Of a DNA stretch of 64,000 nt, positions 31,801-43,625 are shown in pieces. A program made the position numbers and the translations under genes. The DNA is taken from assembly GCA_964020085.1 (NCBI GenBank), contig OZ026603.1, positions 28,139,452-28,203,451 of the forward strand. The letters are read 5' to 3'. Origin of the DNA: Micromussa lordhowensis. Lineage: Eukaryota; Cnidaria; Anthozoa; Scleractinia; Lobophylliidae. The notes under the pieces were generated by a model. The model saw nothing but the letters and a program-made list of their open reading frames with translations, was not told where the DNA came from and ran no database searches. Each line of letters starts with the position of its first letter. The first letter of the stretch is position 1.

Positions 31801-34800
31801 CAGTTTGTGAGAGAAGTACAGAAGAGTTCGTTCACTGACAGCACCAGGGTCGTCTCACTTGGATCACGGCAGAATCTTTGCATAAATGAAGATGTTAAGA
31901 GCCTGAAAAATATTACCAGAATCAATGACAGATGTTTGGAACTTCAGAAGAAAGACAAAGGTGGGTGCTATAGCCAGATCTTGCATCATTCAGACAAGCT
32001 CTGGAGATCATATTCCCTTGAAAAGGATCCCAGTTATTTCAATTAATTTGTTATTTCTTCCCACAGACAACAGCTATCTTTCAGGGATGGTGATAGCCAA
32101 CACTATTTTTAAATTTATTTTTTTTAAATGGTTAATATGTATATATTACAGTACTTTTCTGTGTAATAATTTATGGAGTGTTGGTAATGGATAATTTTCT
32201 TTGTCAGCGATTGCTCAGGATTTAGAACATTTCCTCCTTAGCTAAATCCTACATTACATACCGTTGGAACTTACAGAATATGTTATTAAATAAATGGAAC
32301 TTACAATGCATTGGAAAAGAAAGCAGAGCTCAAAAAAAAGTGTTGTTCGGTCATCCACAACAAGTAGATTTTCCTGCCTGGCAAGTAACATTTCATTCTA
32401 AGGGGCCAGGGGTCAGAAAAGTCTTCTGCCAATTAAATAACAAAAAAGTAAACTAAGACTTGTCCAGGGCAAGGGAGCTGCTTGTTTGATGGGCAAGCTG
32501 GAAGTCAATTTTCCCAGCCCTGAATAGTCAAATAAATAGTACAATAACTACTTTTAATTACTACTTTTAAAGACTAGTACATGTGTACATATTTGTACTA
32601 AACTAACTCAAAGGTACATTGTTCAACAGACAATAAAAAAACTAACAAGGGAGAGAGTGCTCCAAAGAAGAAAAAAACTGCCAAAGGTTGTCCATTTTAT
32701 GCATACCAGCAGCTGCAGAAATTTAGGAACCATGTCTTGGTAAGAAGCAACACTTGACAAATTTTTACTCCAAATGAACTTAATATGATCAGTGACCTTG
32801 ACATCATTCACTTTTTCATCTCTCTAATGTACCTCAACAAGTACTAACAGGAAGGTAGGAATTAGACACTGCCAGGGTTTTAAGGGTTGATTTGTAAAAT
32901 AAGTAAAATTTTACAAAACTCTCTTTATCACAAATGTATGGTACAATTAGCTGCCTACAGGTCAGTATATGTTGTAAAAAATGGGGTAAAAAATATAATT
33001 TATGTGCAAGAAAATCTAGCATTGTAACAATTCAAACAGAGTGTTGATTGCAACATTGGATTGAGACAGATTGCATCACAGCTAAATTAGATTTTGGTCC
33101 TGCTCAAAGATTTTTTAAGGTTAACTATAATCATGGTAAACTGGTGTAACATTCAGACATCATTCTGTTTTTGGCAGGTTGATATAAAAGATATCGAGCA
33201 GCTTGTTTCTGTTGGAGAGGAACTTCACGCTTGTCCTTATTATGGAACAAGATTAGCCATACCTCCAGCACAGGTTAGACACTTTGAAATTCCTTTTGTC
33301 ATGTGAGCGAGTGACTCGAAACAATTTTTAGGAGATCCAAAACCAGCTTTTGGAACATATTGTTTTCCTGAATGAAAAAATGAATAGGCTTCAAACATGA
33401 TCACACCACACATGATCACTGTACTTAAATATCCATGGGTGTATGCAATACATGTAGTTCATATAATGTGATCACCCAGGAAGGAAGTTCTGAAAAAGAA
33501 CTGTTGTTGGTGACTGACATTTCACAGTCAGTGAGAGTCAAGAGAAGTCTATTGTATTATAAGACAGTCTGGTCCATTGAAACTGATTGTCAACAGTCAT
33601 TGGCCAATTCTAGTAAGTTTTGCATCAGTTGTTAGTCAAATTAAGTTGTTCTGTTTGAGGTCCGTCCGTTGGTTTTGTTTAGGTTAATTTTGAATAAGTC
33701 TTTTGTACATGTAAGGTGCTGGTAGTTGAGGGGCTATTTGTTCTAAGTTGATATGCCAGCTTTCCAGAGTCAGTTGTTGAAAGCATTGACTGTTGATTCA
33801 TAAAGATTTGAGTACAGTATCATTCCCTTCATGATCAGGAAATCTTTCAATTTTGTCTTAAATTAGCTTGTCGTTTTGCCATACAACATCCTTCTCCACA
33901 AGTCCACCAGAGAAGCCTGTGGAATACGGCTTGACGGCAATGTAGTCATCATAGATGAAGCACACAATTTGATTGACACAATCAGTAGTGTACATAGTAT
34001 TGACATTTCTGGTTCTCAGGTAATTATATTTTAGCTGGAAAATTAGCTTGGACTCTTTGTTAATATTTTAATTATAATATATTTTCAACAAGTGCATTAT
34101 ACCATCCCATCATGTCTAGGAAACATTGAATCCTGAACAAACTTGTACATGTACGGGGAACCACTAACCACCCTGACTGCACAGCCAACTGCATTCTACT
34201 TGTCGTTATTCTTTTACTAGGTTAAGCTATCTAGCGAAACTTTGCTATCTCGAAGTCAGCTATCTTTGACTCCTGGCTGTCTAACTCAAATCAAAGTTTT
34301 CAAATTAACAGTATTTTTTGTTTGCATTACGAGTTCAAGATAGCAGGATTTAAATGTATTTTCTTAACCTTGTAGATTATATAATTCCATAATAATAATT
34401 TGTATGAACTTAGTAATATTTACTGATTAAGCTAACCCAGGGTTAGCAAGAATTTTGATTTCAGTTTTTGCAACTTTACGGAAAGGTTCTGTTTGTATTG
34501 TTTGGCTTTCTCTTTTTAATTTGAATAATCTCAAACTAAATGAAACAATGGAAGCGAAAAACATTTTTATACATGAAAATTCAATGCTTCGGATAACTTT
34601 TAATCCTGGGTTAGTGTTAACTGGCTTTTGAACAACCCGGCCCTAAATAACACACTCAGACTAAATATTAGAGCTCTCTGGAATGTGATCAACAAATGAA
34701 AACTATTCTTCAAAATAACTTTGAATGATTGGCTGACATAATCTTGACAGAATGGTTTTATCTTTCAGATTTTATGCGCACATTCACAGCTGACACAGTA

Positions 34801-37800
34801 TCAAGATCGTTACAGGTAATAATTCATTCTAACCAGTTACTACAAAGAAAAAAAATGAAATGTACTATGGATGATTCACTATGGCTTCAGTAGTTTCCAA
34901 AAAGCATTAGAAAATAACCCAAAGCAAATACGCACGCTGATTGATTTAAAACCGTGTTTCTATAACTCGATAGAAACACAGAACTAGTACGAGCTGTTGA
35001 CGTAATGATGCCGCGAACAAAGAGAATTTACATTTTGATGATCAAAGTAAACAAGTTGTTTTTCTTTTTCTTCGTCTTGGTATTTTCTAAAAGAAATAGA
35101 AAATGTGTTCTCCGTGTTCCTATCGAGTTATAGAAACACTCGTGAAAGTTTAGGAGAACTCGAAAAAGCTGTGGAAACACTCGCCTGTGGCTTGTGTTCC
35201 TACAGCATTTCTCGTTCTCCCAAACTTTCACAAGTGTTTCTATAACTCAATAGAAACACGGCACATGTTTTCTATTTCTTAAAGACTACTGTTACAAGGA
35301 ATTATGATCTGAGGAGGAGGTAAGCTTTTCCATCCTGTACTGTATGAAAAATTTGATAATTCAGATTTCTATTCATTAATTTGTGCAACAGGTAAATATA
35401 TATTTCTTTTACATGTATGTTGATATTTATTGCTTTTTCTTTCATTTTCAATCAGGACAAGATTGAAGGCAAAGAATTTACTATACATCCAGCAGCTACT
35501 CTATGTCTTGACATGTTTCTTAAACTGTCTGGGTGGTAAGTTTGTTTATCTGGATTAGTTAATTGAATGACTTGTTTTTTAATTAAATTAGTTATTATTT
35601 TTATAACTGTCTATTTGATAATACCTACCTGTACCATAGTAGAAATATATATTTTTTGTTTTATCATACTTGTAGGAAAAGAGCAAAATCTATCAAAAGC
35701 AATATCACCACTTACTGCTGATGAATGTGGTCCAAAAGAAGCAAAAACGCAAGGTTGTTTTCAATATTTGTGACACTCTTTTGTTACTAGGTATCACATA
35801 AGGCCTCAGGAAGCAAAATATAACATCCTCGACAATTTAAACATTCTAGAACACCATATCAGTCAAGGAATAAAGGATAATTCTGATTTTTTAGACTCTT
35901 ATTTTTCTCTTCTATACAGATGTAAAGCTTAAAACGATCAATGACTTCTTGTTTTCTGCCCAGATGGACAATGTCAACTTTTTCAAGGTAAATAAAAATC
36001 AAGGCCATAATTTGTATTTTTTTTTCTTTAGTACATTCACTGTTTTTTTTTTAATTCCCTCTGACATACTTATGAATGAATTTATTTAATATTTAGATTA
36101 TAAAATACTGTCGCAAGAGCATGATCTCTAAAAAGGTGAGATATGATTAACTTAGATATTTTAAAGAATCTGTTGTTTTAATTAATTAAAAATGTAGGGA
36201 CAGTTAAAACTCGATTTTAGTATCTAGGTAATTTTGACTAGCCTCCTACATGTAGCAAGTGTTCCCATACACTATTTCAAAGGGTGCATGACAATTGGAA
36301 CAAGAGCAATTGACTGGTGCCAATGTTTATGTTGCCAAAATGTGGAAATCCTATGTGATACAGAAATGCTTGTTATGTCGCCTATATCTGAAGGGCATAA
36401 GGTTTTAGACAGTTATTGCAAGCAGAGATTTAAACACTGGTATAAAGTCATTCTTGTCTGCAAGACACATTGAAATTTATTCTATAGATTTTGTTGTTGT
36501 TGTTTCTAGCTAGATGGATTTATTGAGAAGTTAAACAACTGTACCACACTAGTACAATATTATTCCTTTCTGCAAGACACATTCAAATTTATAGATTCTG
36601 TGTTGTTGTTTCAAGCTAAATGGATTTATTGACAAGTACCATTCTATGCAAGTGGGGTCAGGTTAGTAGTTTTATTGTACTGTTACTTAAGAACAAAAAC
36701 AAGAAAATAGTAATAATAAATTTAATTCTTTCCCAGGTTTTTAAATCAAATTTGTTAAATAGCTTTACCCTGAATGTTGTTTGTTTGATATGTCAGTCAG
36801 TCTATTATATAATATATAAATTAATATAATTTCCTACACTTTTCAAGTTTGCTCTCATCAAAAATTGTTCATTGAAGTTAATTTTGATACTAGGCAAGTG
36901 GTAAAAGTGTTGCTAAGAGTGTAATTTCTTTGTGTTTGTGTTAGGATCAGAGGAGGACACATTGTATCAGAGCAGTACTTCTCCTCTTCAAATAATTGAG
37001 AGCTTTTTGGAAGCTCTCACAAATGCAGACAAAGATGGAAGGGTTGTTGTTAACAAGCAAGGTGAGGAACTTTGTTTGAAGAGGTAGCTTTTGTCCAATG
37101 CATGCTCTTCTCTGGGTTCAGGAGGATGTGCAACCAGGAGTATTTCTACTCCATCCTAGTACATGTACACCACATGGTATATCCCCTGGTATTTACTTTG
37201 CTGGTATCCATTCATACGTCTGACTGAAGAGGGGCTCTGCGGAGATAGTGTGCCTTCCCTTGAAAGGAACACAAGACTTCAGCCCGGGCTCAAATTTGGA
37301 TTGCTCAATGTAGATTCCAATGCACTTTTAGTATGTAAGTTTGGTCTTCTGTGTAGTGTTATGTGGATGCACCATGTCACCCTTCCTATCTCTTTCATCA
37401 CAAGTTGTCTTGCCTCTATAATTTGGGCATAAAATTATTTAAATGGCAGGATCATTATACCAAGTTAATTCGCTCACCGACATACCAAATCTTGTTGTTA
37501 TTGACTGGTGGCATATCCTCGGTTTTTTAATAACAGATCGACTCAGTAGTTCCAGCTTGAAGTTTCTTCTTTTGAACCCAGCTGTCCATTTCACAAGCAT
37601 CGTCAAAGAAGCCAGGGCAGTTATTGTGGCTGGAGGAACAATGCAACCTGTAAATAAGATTGTATAATTAGCTGATTAAATTAATGTTCAGTTCATCTCT
37701 GTTTGTTACAACTATATTATAAGACACCTCATTACTTAACTAAGTTAGTTCAGAGGGCCAGTAGCTAAAATCAACCAATCAGATTGCTTCATTGCCGGTC

Positions 37801-40800
37801 CAATATTCTCTAAGTATTGGACCAGGCACTGTCCCGAATGATCCCACAAGATCACTCTTCTGTATTGACCTCACTGTGCTTGGTCCATACCATCAAGACC
37901 AAGGGCTGATATTTTCTCAGTACGGCCCTTAGGCTTGGTTAATAAGATATCTTTAGTCACTTTTGTTTGACAGTCAGCAGGAAAGGGAGCAAATTTTCTT
38001 CTGATCATTACCTTACTTTCATGTTCTGACATGATACTATTGGTGACTCTATGGGTTGACATATCTATAATGATTTCCTGGATTGTCCATGCCAGGCTTG
38101 TCTTTTAACTTGTTCTTGAGTGATCAATTTATAAACTCAGTGTAACTTACATGTAACAAAACGTTTTGAGTTTATCAGGTTTTACTTGTAGTAATAGTAA
38201 TAGTAAGTTTATTAAATTTCCAGCCAGTGGCCCGTCCGATTTAATTTACAATAATTGGAAATCGAATAAAACTACCTATAAAAGTTACAATAATATCATA
38301 CTAATATAAGCTTATTACAATAATATTTTTCCTTTCAGATGTCAGATTTCAAAGACCAGCTGTTTACTTGTGCAGGACTCCCAAGTGAAAATATCGTAGA
38401 GTTTTCTTGTGGTATATACAATTCTTTGCCCACAATGTAAATTTTCCTTTTCCAAGGATTAAAAAGCATTGCAATAACCTCAAGCTCGTTTACCTTTTTA
38501 TCCCCAGGTCACGTTATTCCAGCAGAACATTTGCTCTCCGTGGCGTTAGATAGAGGCCCTTCGAGTAAAGAACTGGATTTCACTTACCAGTCCAGAGATT
38601 CTGCCCAGCTGGTAAGACTAGCGTGTGATTCCTTGCCCCAAGTTCCTCATTAAAGAAAGCACAACAATGGCCGACAAAGTCGTTCAAATTTCGTCGATAC
38701 TCGGGTTATTTTGATCGTCTTGCAATCGAATGAAGCTGCGAAATACTTTCGTACGGTATTTTCTAGGAAAAGCGGACTCCAAATTGTTCGTCTTTCGAAG
38801 TTATTCCGTGAAATTCAATACGAATTTTAGCAAACCATTTTATCACGAAGTCCGCCATTTTTATTTCATGTTGACCGGAAGTTGATAGGTAGGTTTTACT
38901 TCCGCTTCTTTCAAAGCGAGGCAGTGAACAAGTCAGTAGCTAAATTTTCCCTTGGATTCTTCAGCCGGGCGTAGTGGCGCACGCCTGTAATCCAGCTGCT
39001 TGGAGGCTGGGGTTGTTGAATGGCTTGAGGGCGGGATTCCTGGGGGCGGCTGTCCTATGTAGATCGGGTGTCCGCGCTAAGTTTGGCGTCAATATGGTGA
39101 ACACTGAGGAGTTTGAGTTCTCCAGGTTGGTTAAAGAGGAGCGAACCGGCCCAGGGTGGAAACACAGCAGGCAAAAGCTCCCGCGTCAAACAGTAGTGGG
39201 ATAGCACCTGTGAATAGGCGGTCGTTCACAGCCCGGTCGAGATAGTCGAACTCGACTCTGTTTTTTTTCCTCCTTCTTCTTTTTCGTTCAATCTTTCTGT
39301 TTCTTCGTCTAGTTCGCTTTTAATTTTATTATGAAAGGAAAAAAGAAAAAAGAAATATATTTGTTTCTATTTTTGCTCGTTTCCTTTGTGTTTTGGAGGG
39401 TTGGTTAAATGTTCTGTTCATGATAGTGATCACAAGTGATTTTTCACAAATTTTATATACATTTTTTTGAAAACAATTCAAATAAACTTCTTTTCTTCAG
39501 TGGCAGTTTGGATATCCCTATCGTTTTGTTAAATTTAACGACTTTTATCTGGCCCCAGTTGTTCGAAGGCTGGATAACGCTATCCACCGGATAAATTGCT
39601 AACCAGTGGTTAAGTGTTAGCAAAACAAACCACGCTATCCACTGGATAGTGATTTATCCAGTGGATAGCTTTATCCACCTTTCGAACAACCCGGACCTGA
39701 TGTAGCCTTTCGAAATTTCCTTTCGTTCTAGGTCGTCCACACTTGTAGGGCGAAAGTTAAATAACAATCAGAGGTTACTGTGTTTTTGTCGATGTTGTAT
39801 TTCAGAAAGAGGAGTTAGGTCGGCTACTTATCAACATTTTCGCCGTAGTCCCTGGTGGCGTGGTGTGTTTTTTCTCGTCATACGATTATGAGCAGCAAGT
39901 TTACAAACACTGGCAAACAACTGGCCTCCTTGATAAAATGAACGCGAGGAAAAAGGTATATTTTTTTGTGTTGATTTGTTTTTGTTAGCCTTAAAGGCTT
40001 ATTTGCTTGTGTAGCGTTTTAGCACATTTTATTATATTTTTTTTTGGCGCGAAGGTGTTCAGAGAACCAAGGAAAGCTAACCAGCTGGATCAAGTACTTT
40101 CATCATATTCTTCCTGCATTAAAGTTAGTATGGAAAACTTAAGTTTTGAGTGAGATGACAATTATGTATGTATTATGTGTGTGCAGTTTACCCTTGTCCG
40201 CGAAGAATTTCGTGTTAGGGAACAGGGAGTTTTGTTGACAATTGACAATATTTGTTATCTTGAATACAAATATGCACAATTTGGATACACCATTATATTT
40301 CACTTCACTCAGAAACTAGTACTTTGTTCATTGTTGTTCTTTCATATAATTATTCATTAGAAGTCTGCTGTGTCTGCGAACACAACTTCTCCGAATGGAG
40401 CGGTGTTACTGTGTGTGGTAGGAGGAAAAATGAGTGAGGGGATCAACTTTTCCGACGACCTCGGAAGGTATACTTAATAAAATAGCTCTGTATTTTGATC
40501 TGGCAACGAAACTTATTGTGCGAACGCTTGGAAACTAGGCTGGTATGCAGTGCATTTTATTTGCCATATAAATTATAATTACTTGCAAAACAAAATCAGA
40601 CTTTAAAATTTCGGACGCTTTTTATCTCATTTCGGACACGAATTATACCTAAACAACATCTGTAAAAATGATAATTTTACTGCACCCTCAAGGTTTTACG
40701 AATATACCAACGAGAAAATAACAAACTCTATCAAGCTGTTGCGTATCTCAAGCAGTGTCTGTAGTAGACTTCGCTCTATGAAGTAAACTAAGAGTTGTGG

Positions 40801-42439
40801 AGCTACTTAAAAATTTTGTTCTCTACTCTAGATATTTTGGACACTGACAATGTCGGACGCTTAAACATTTCGGACGGTTTTTATTGACGGACACTTTTTG
40901 GGTCCGAAATTAAAATTGTCCGAATTTTTTTCTGCAAGCAATGTTAATTACGGTCAATTACACGTGATTCATCGCATCTCTTTTCACATCAGGTGTGTGG
41001 TGATGGTTGGACTTCCTTATCCTAACATTTACTCTCCGGAGTTAAAGGAGAAAATGACTTATCTTGATGCCACTTTAGGGGTAAGTTTCTCTCTGTTTGG
41101 ATGAAGTACTTTTGTCTGAATCGTCACAAAATAGCGTTGTTTAGACGGTGGAATCTATCGTGAGAGCTCGAGCACAGTTGAGCTTATTTCATTGTCATTT
41201 GGAGAAGTCTTCCAGATCACAATCTTCAAGGTTATTATTTCTCTAAATGCACTATACTGTTATAAATAAACGATCTATTTTTATTTTCCTCTTAGCCCAA
41301 AGCTGGCCAAACGCATTACGAAAATCTTTGCATGAAAGCTGTAAATCAATCAATAGGTGAGAAAAAGTTCCTCATAACTATAAATAGAAGAGAGTGTAAC
41401 TATGACAATGAAATCTCGTGAACAGAGCAGGCGAATTTTGAAAATGCATATTTATCCCGGCCAAACCAAAGTAATCACATCCAGCCAATCACGAAGAAAG
41501 TAACAAAAAGAACCAATCACAAAACGAGGGAGAAACATGTGACCCGTGCCAAGCGCGGGAAAACATGCAACCGATGCAAAGCGCGGGAAAATGGACGTTA
41601 CTCATGTGGTTGAGCTTTGTTCATGAATGGTTTAATAAACAGACTGTTTTCTGTGACTGGTCAAATCATATTGCGCGAATTTTTTGGAAGGTTTTATGTC
41701 ACGAAAGCAAAGCCAAGCTTAAAATACGAATGAAAAAACGGTGGATAACACATTTGTATAGCTAAGAATCTGCGCTCTATTTTTAAATATCCAGGTCGTG
41801 CTATTCGTCACAGGGGAGACTATGCGACCATCTTGTTACTAGATCAGCGCTACGGTTCTGCAAGGATACAGAGAAGCCTACCTGGTTGGATTTCAAACCG
41901 ACTTCAACATCATGCTCGCTTCGGATCTGCATTTGCCGCCATTCGCAAGGTAAGCTACTGAGTGGGGAGGAGTGAGGTATGACTAGTCCCAGGAGTGTCA
42001 TAGGCTCCTGCTAGTCTCCAGTCCTTTTAAGGAGAGAACAGGCCATTTCCGAGAACGTTGTGCCTGAGTTTGATTTACATGAAAATGAACCTGTACGCGA
42101 AACACATGGTTCCACACGAAAACTCGTTTTGGCCTACTCTAAGACAAAGGGGATGTTTGCAATTTTGATGAATGTAGATTTATGACTGAGTGGTTATAGA
42201 TTAGAAGATTCCTTTAGATTATATGAATTGTTTTCAAACTGGTTGCAAAAACGGAATCACGAGAAAGCTAAAGATGAAGTATTAGCACTAGTCAATAGTA
42301 AAGACACTGTTACACTGTAAACTACCAGATTATTTTATCACATCAAATAAAGTTTCAAATTTATTTTTGTTTTCAGTTTTTCGTGGACAAGCGACAGACG
42401 GATGGAATCACAGACCAAGAAGGACAACCAGCTAATTAA
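25875..42439 (+). CDS. DDX11: DDX11/CHL1 ATP-dependent DNA helicase, 28 exons
   Basis: This superfamily 2, iron-sulfur, 5'-3' DNA helicase acts in sister chromatid cohesion and replication fork maintenance in the nucleus. The spliced model gives 915 aa (human about 906), and all 27 junctions keep phase. Seen in order: [13 protein letters not shown] (Q-like); Walker A SPTGTGKS at 72-79; motif Ia YCSRTHSQL; Fe-S cysteines C284, C302, C331 and C366; DEAH at 409-412; [38 protein letters not shown]; motif VI QSIGRAIRH. Cysteine spacing matches human DDX11 closely. The N-terminus is about 30 residues longer than human before FPFPF. It is convergent with the DDIAS-like gene and divergent from the DRAM gene. 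XPD, FANCJ and RTEL1 are excluded by the DDX11-specific flanking sequence. Confidence 0.97.
27053..27196. mobile_element. Foldback element in DDX11 intron 2
   Basis: Arms 27053-27114 and 27135-27196 (62 bp) are inverted repeats with one mismatch and a 20-bp loop. Arm sequence includes GAGTTTCGTGCTCACGCACT. No coding content. Confidence 0.88.
29666..30476. mobile_element. TTAA-flanked TIR element in DDX11 intron 6
   Basis: TTAA followed by GGTGGTTCGAAATAGTTTT at 29666 and the complement (AACTATTTCGAACCACC) followed by TTAA at 30473-30476. There is no ORF in 811 bp. TTAA duplications suggest a Kolobok- or piggyBac-type nonautonomous element. Confidence 0.8.
30830..31104 (-). mobile_element. 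tRNA-Ser-like SINE beside DDX11 exon 7
   Basis: On the minus strand a head starting GGTGGCGTGGTCAAGTGG, with anticodon-like loop TTGAAA and B box GGTTCAAATCC, resembles tRNA-Ser(UGA). A non-tRNA body (CCCAAGCTCAACTCC, CCACCAGTTGGGATTC) and an AT-rich tail ending near 30830 follow. It is a retroposon, since the body and tail are not part of a tRNA gene. Its head ends 45 bp before exon 7. Confidence 0.8.
34390..34645. repeat. Probable TIR element remnant in DDX11 intron 11
   Basis: AACCCAGGGTTAGCAAG near 34434 is partly inverted by TTAATCCTGGGTTAGTGTTAACTGG near 34598, and GAACAACCCGG at 34632 resembles the end of the element at 39551-39699. Confidence 0.45.
34909..35283. mobile_element. Foldback-type repeat, copy B (uninterrupted)
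   Basis: It matches 7766-8430 in reverse orientation but lacks the insert at 7796-8089. GTTTCTATAACTCGATAGAAAC-like palindromes mark both ends and the centre. It lies in DDX11 intron 12. Confidence 0.8.
36459..36636 (+). repeat. Tandem duplication of intron end plus exon start (DDX11 exon 17)
   Basis: CTGCAAGACACATT through GGATTTATTGA(G/C)AAG occurs at 36459-36531 and again at 36571-36636. The second copy is the used exon (LNGFIDKY). The first copy has a TCTAG acceptor and could read LDGFIEKL, but no donor in reach keeps phase without a stop, so it is probably a decoy. Confidence 0.75.
37105..37295 (-). mobile_element. Diverged SINE fragment
   Basis: It resembles the body and head of the SINE at 17165-17486 in the same orientation (GCTGGTATCCATTCATAC versus GCCGGTACCCATTTATAC, and AGCCCGGGCTCAAA for the B box). 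It lies in DDX11 intron 18. Confidence 0.6.
38964..39263 (+). ncRNA. SRP RNA: 7SL (signal recognition particle) RNA gene
   Basis: About 299 nt are collinear over the full length with vertebrate 7SL RNA. The 5' Alu domain begins GCCGGGCGTAGTGGCGCACG and has the TGTAATCC loop partner. The S domain has GATCGGGTGTCCGCGCTAAG, the SRP54-binding helix 8 blocks GAACCGGCCCAGG, GGAAAC and AGCAGG, and TAGTGGGAT...CCTGTGAATAG returning to the Alu side. It ends in eight T, a pol III terminator, right where 7SL should end. A-box-like sequence is internal near +5 to +20. It lies in DDX11 intron 21 (38612-39805), same strand. Full length, unbroken helices and the terminator favour a working gene over a retropseudogene: there is no poly-A tail and no obvious target duplication. 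Confidence 0.93.
39261..39268 (+). terminator. Pol III T-run terminator of the 7SL gene
   Basis: Eight consecutive T follow the last paired bases (CTCGACTCTG) of the RNA. Confidence 0.85.
39551..39699. mobile_element. MITE in DDX11 intron 21
   Basis: GGCCCCAGTTGTTCGAAGG and CCTTTCGAACAACCCGGACC are inverted ends. The inside repeats CTATCCACTGGATA palindromes. It is 290 bp downstream of the 7SL gene. Confidence 0.8.
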
Positions 42440-43625
42440 ATCAGTCCCTAATTTCAATATTTATAGGTCAAGTCAAAGATTTCTCTGCAAAGACTACTGA
42501 TGGCGGAAGAATTTAAATATCTAATTGATATATTTCTCAGTCACAAAAGGATAAGATTTCGAGTTACCTTTCTATATTTTTGAAGACTAAAGATGTATTT
42601 TTCTGTAGCTGCAGGCTTAAGAATGCCTTGTCTGACCACAAACATGTGCTGACATACTCACGTATGTATTGCGTTAAATGATGAAGAATCCGAATAAAAA
42701 GTTCTATTGGGACATAGTCTTGGAGTATTCATAATTTTATTGTAGACTGCCATTAGGATTGTTTTTACAATTTCAAATTCAGGGTGACTAAAAATCCGAG
42801 AACGCATTGCATCAAGGGATCATGACATCATTTCTTCCTGTTCTTTCATCAACCTTTGAATACCAAATGTGTGGGACTGGGAACGAGTCTGCTAAAAGGG
42901 AGTGCGGTTTTTTGTTCCTCTATTAGAGTACTCTTTGCGTACGGCTGGTATGCATGAAATTTGAACTAGCCAATCATTATCTAGTAGACAAGTAGGCGGG
43001 AAAAACTACTCTCCTGACGAAGTCGGGAAACTCTTCTCACTGGAGCGGGCATGAAATATTTACGAAAACAGTTTCACAACTCCAAGCACTTTGTCTCCAT
43101 GCTTTTACTTTTGACAAAGCGTTTAATTTGGCGCCAAAATGGGTTGCCTGCGTTCGGCAACACGCTCTTCGATCATGGTCGCCAGGTTAATTAACGTAAG
43201 ATAATAGTTGTGTCATTTAGAACAAAATGCGCTGTTCCTCGTCCAATTAAACCGAGAATTCTCTAGTTAATCATTAGAATGGACCAAAGCAACTTTACCA
43301 CTGTCTTTTATTTTTTGTTAGCCGCGAAGAAAAAGACTATTATCGTGTCCTTTCGGTAGGACAGCTCGGTTTTGACTGCCGCTCGTAAAGCCACCGTATG
43401 CAAGGTTTTCGCGCATAATTCTAAGGGTGGCCTGGATTAGCATTTTATTGTCCGTTCAGTTGAACAAGTGCTTTTACGCGAACAGGTGATGCAATTTTCC
43501 TAAAAACATGGCAACAGATAATGAAACAAAGACCTGGCGTTGTTGTTAATTTTCCGATCAGTCCACATTTAATTGAGTCAAATGTCAGTCTTGCTCGCTC
43601 CACAATAGACTCGAAGTTTCTCGGT
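42440..43625. other. Convergent intergenic region, DDX11 / DDIAS-like
   Basis: It holds both 3' ends. AATAAA at 42693-42698 (+) is about 255 bp past the DDX11 stop. TTTATT at 43317-43322, read as AATAAA on the minus strand, is about 305 bp past the DDIAS-like stop. No other gene is seen. Confidence 0.55.

Larger units (their letters stand above)
25875..42439 (+). other. DDX11: Exon map of DDX11
   Basis: Exons: 25875-26102, 26827-26936, 27271-27305, 28429-28499, 28586-28681, 29315-29460, 31150-31198, 31765-31960, 32630-32739, 33178-33273, 33867-34019, 34769-34815, 35456-35535, 35676-35753, 35920-35987, 36097-36135, 36616-36661, 36945-37061, 37537-37649, 38339-38411, 38508-38611, 39806-39955, 40055-40123, 40361-40467, 40993-41080, 41296-41356, 41795-41949, 42377-42439. 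All donors are GT and all acceptors AG. The total is 2,748 nt, or 916 codons with the stop. Exon 3 (35 nt) was placed because it restores phase between exons 2 and 4 and has strong splice sites (TACACTACAG and GTAAGT). Confidence 0.9.
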
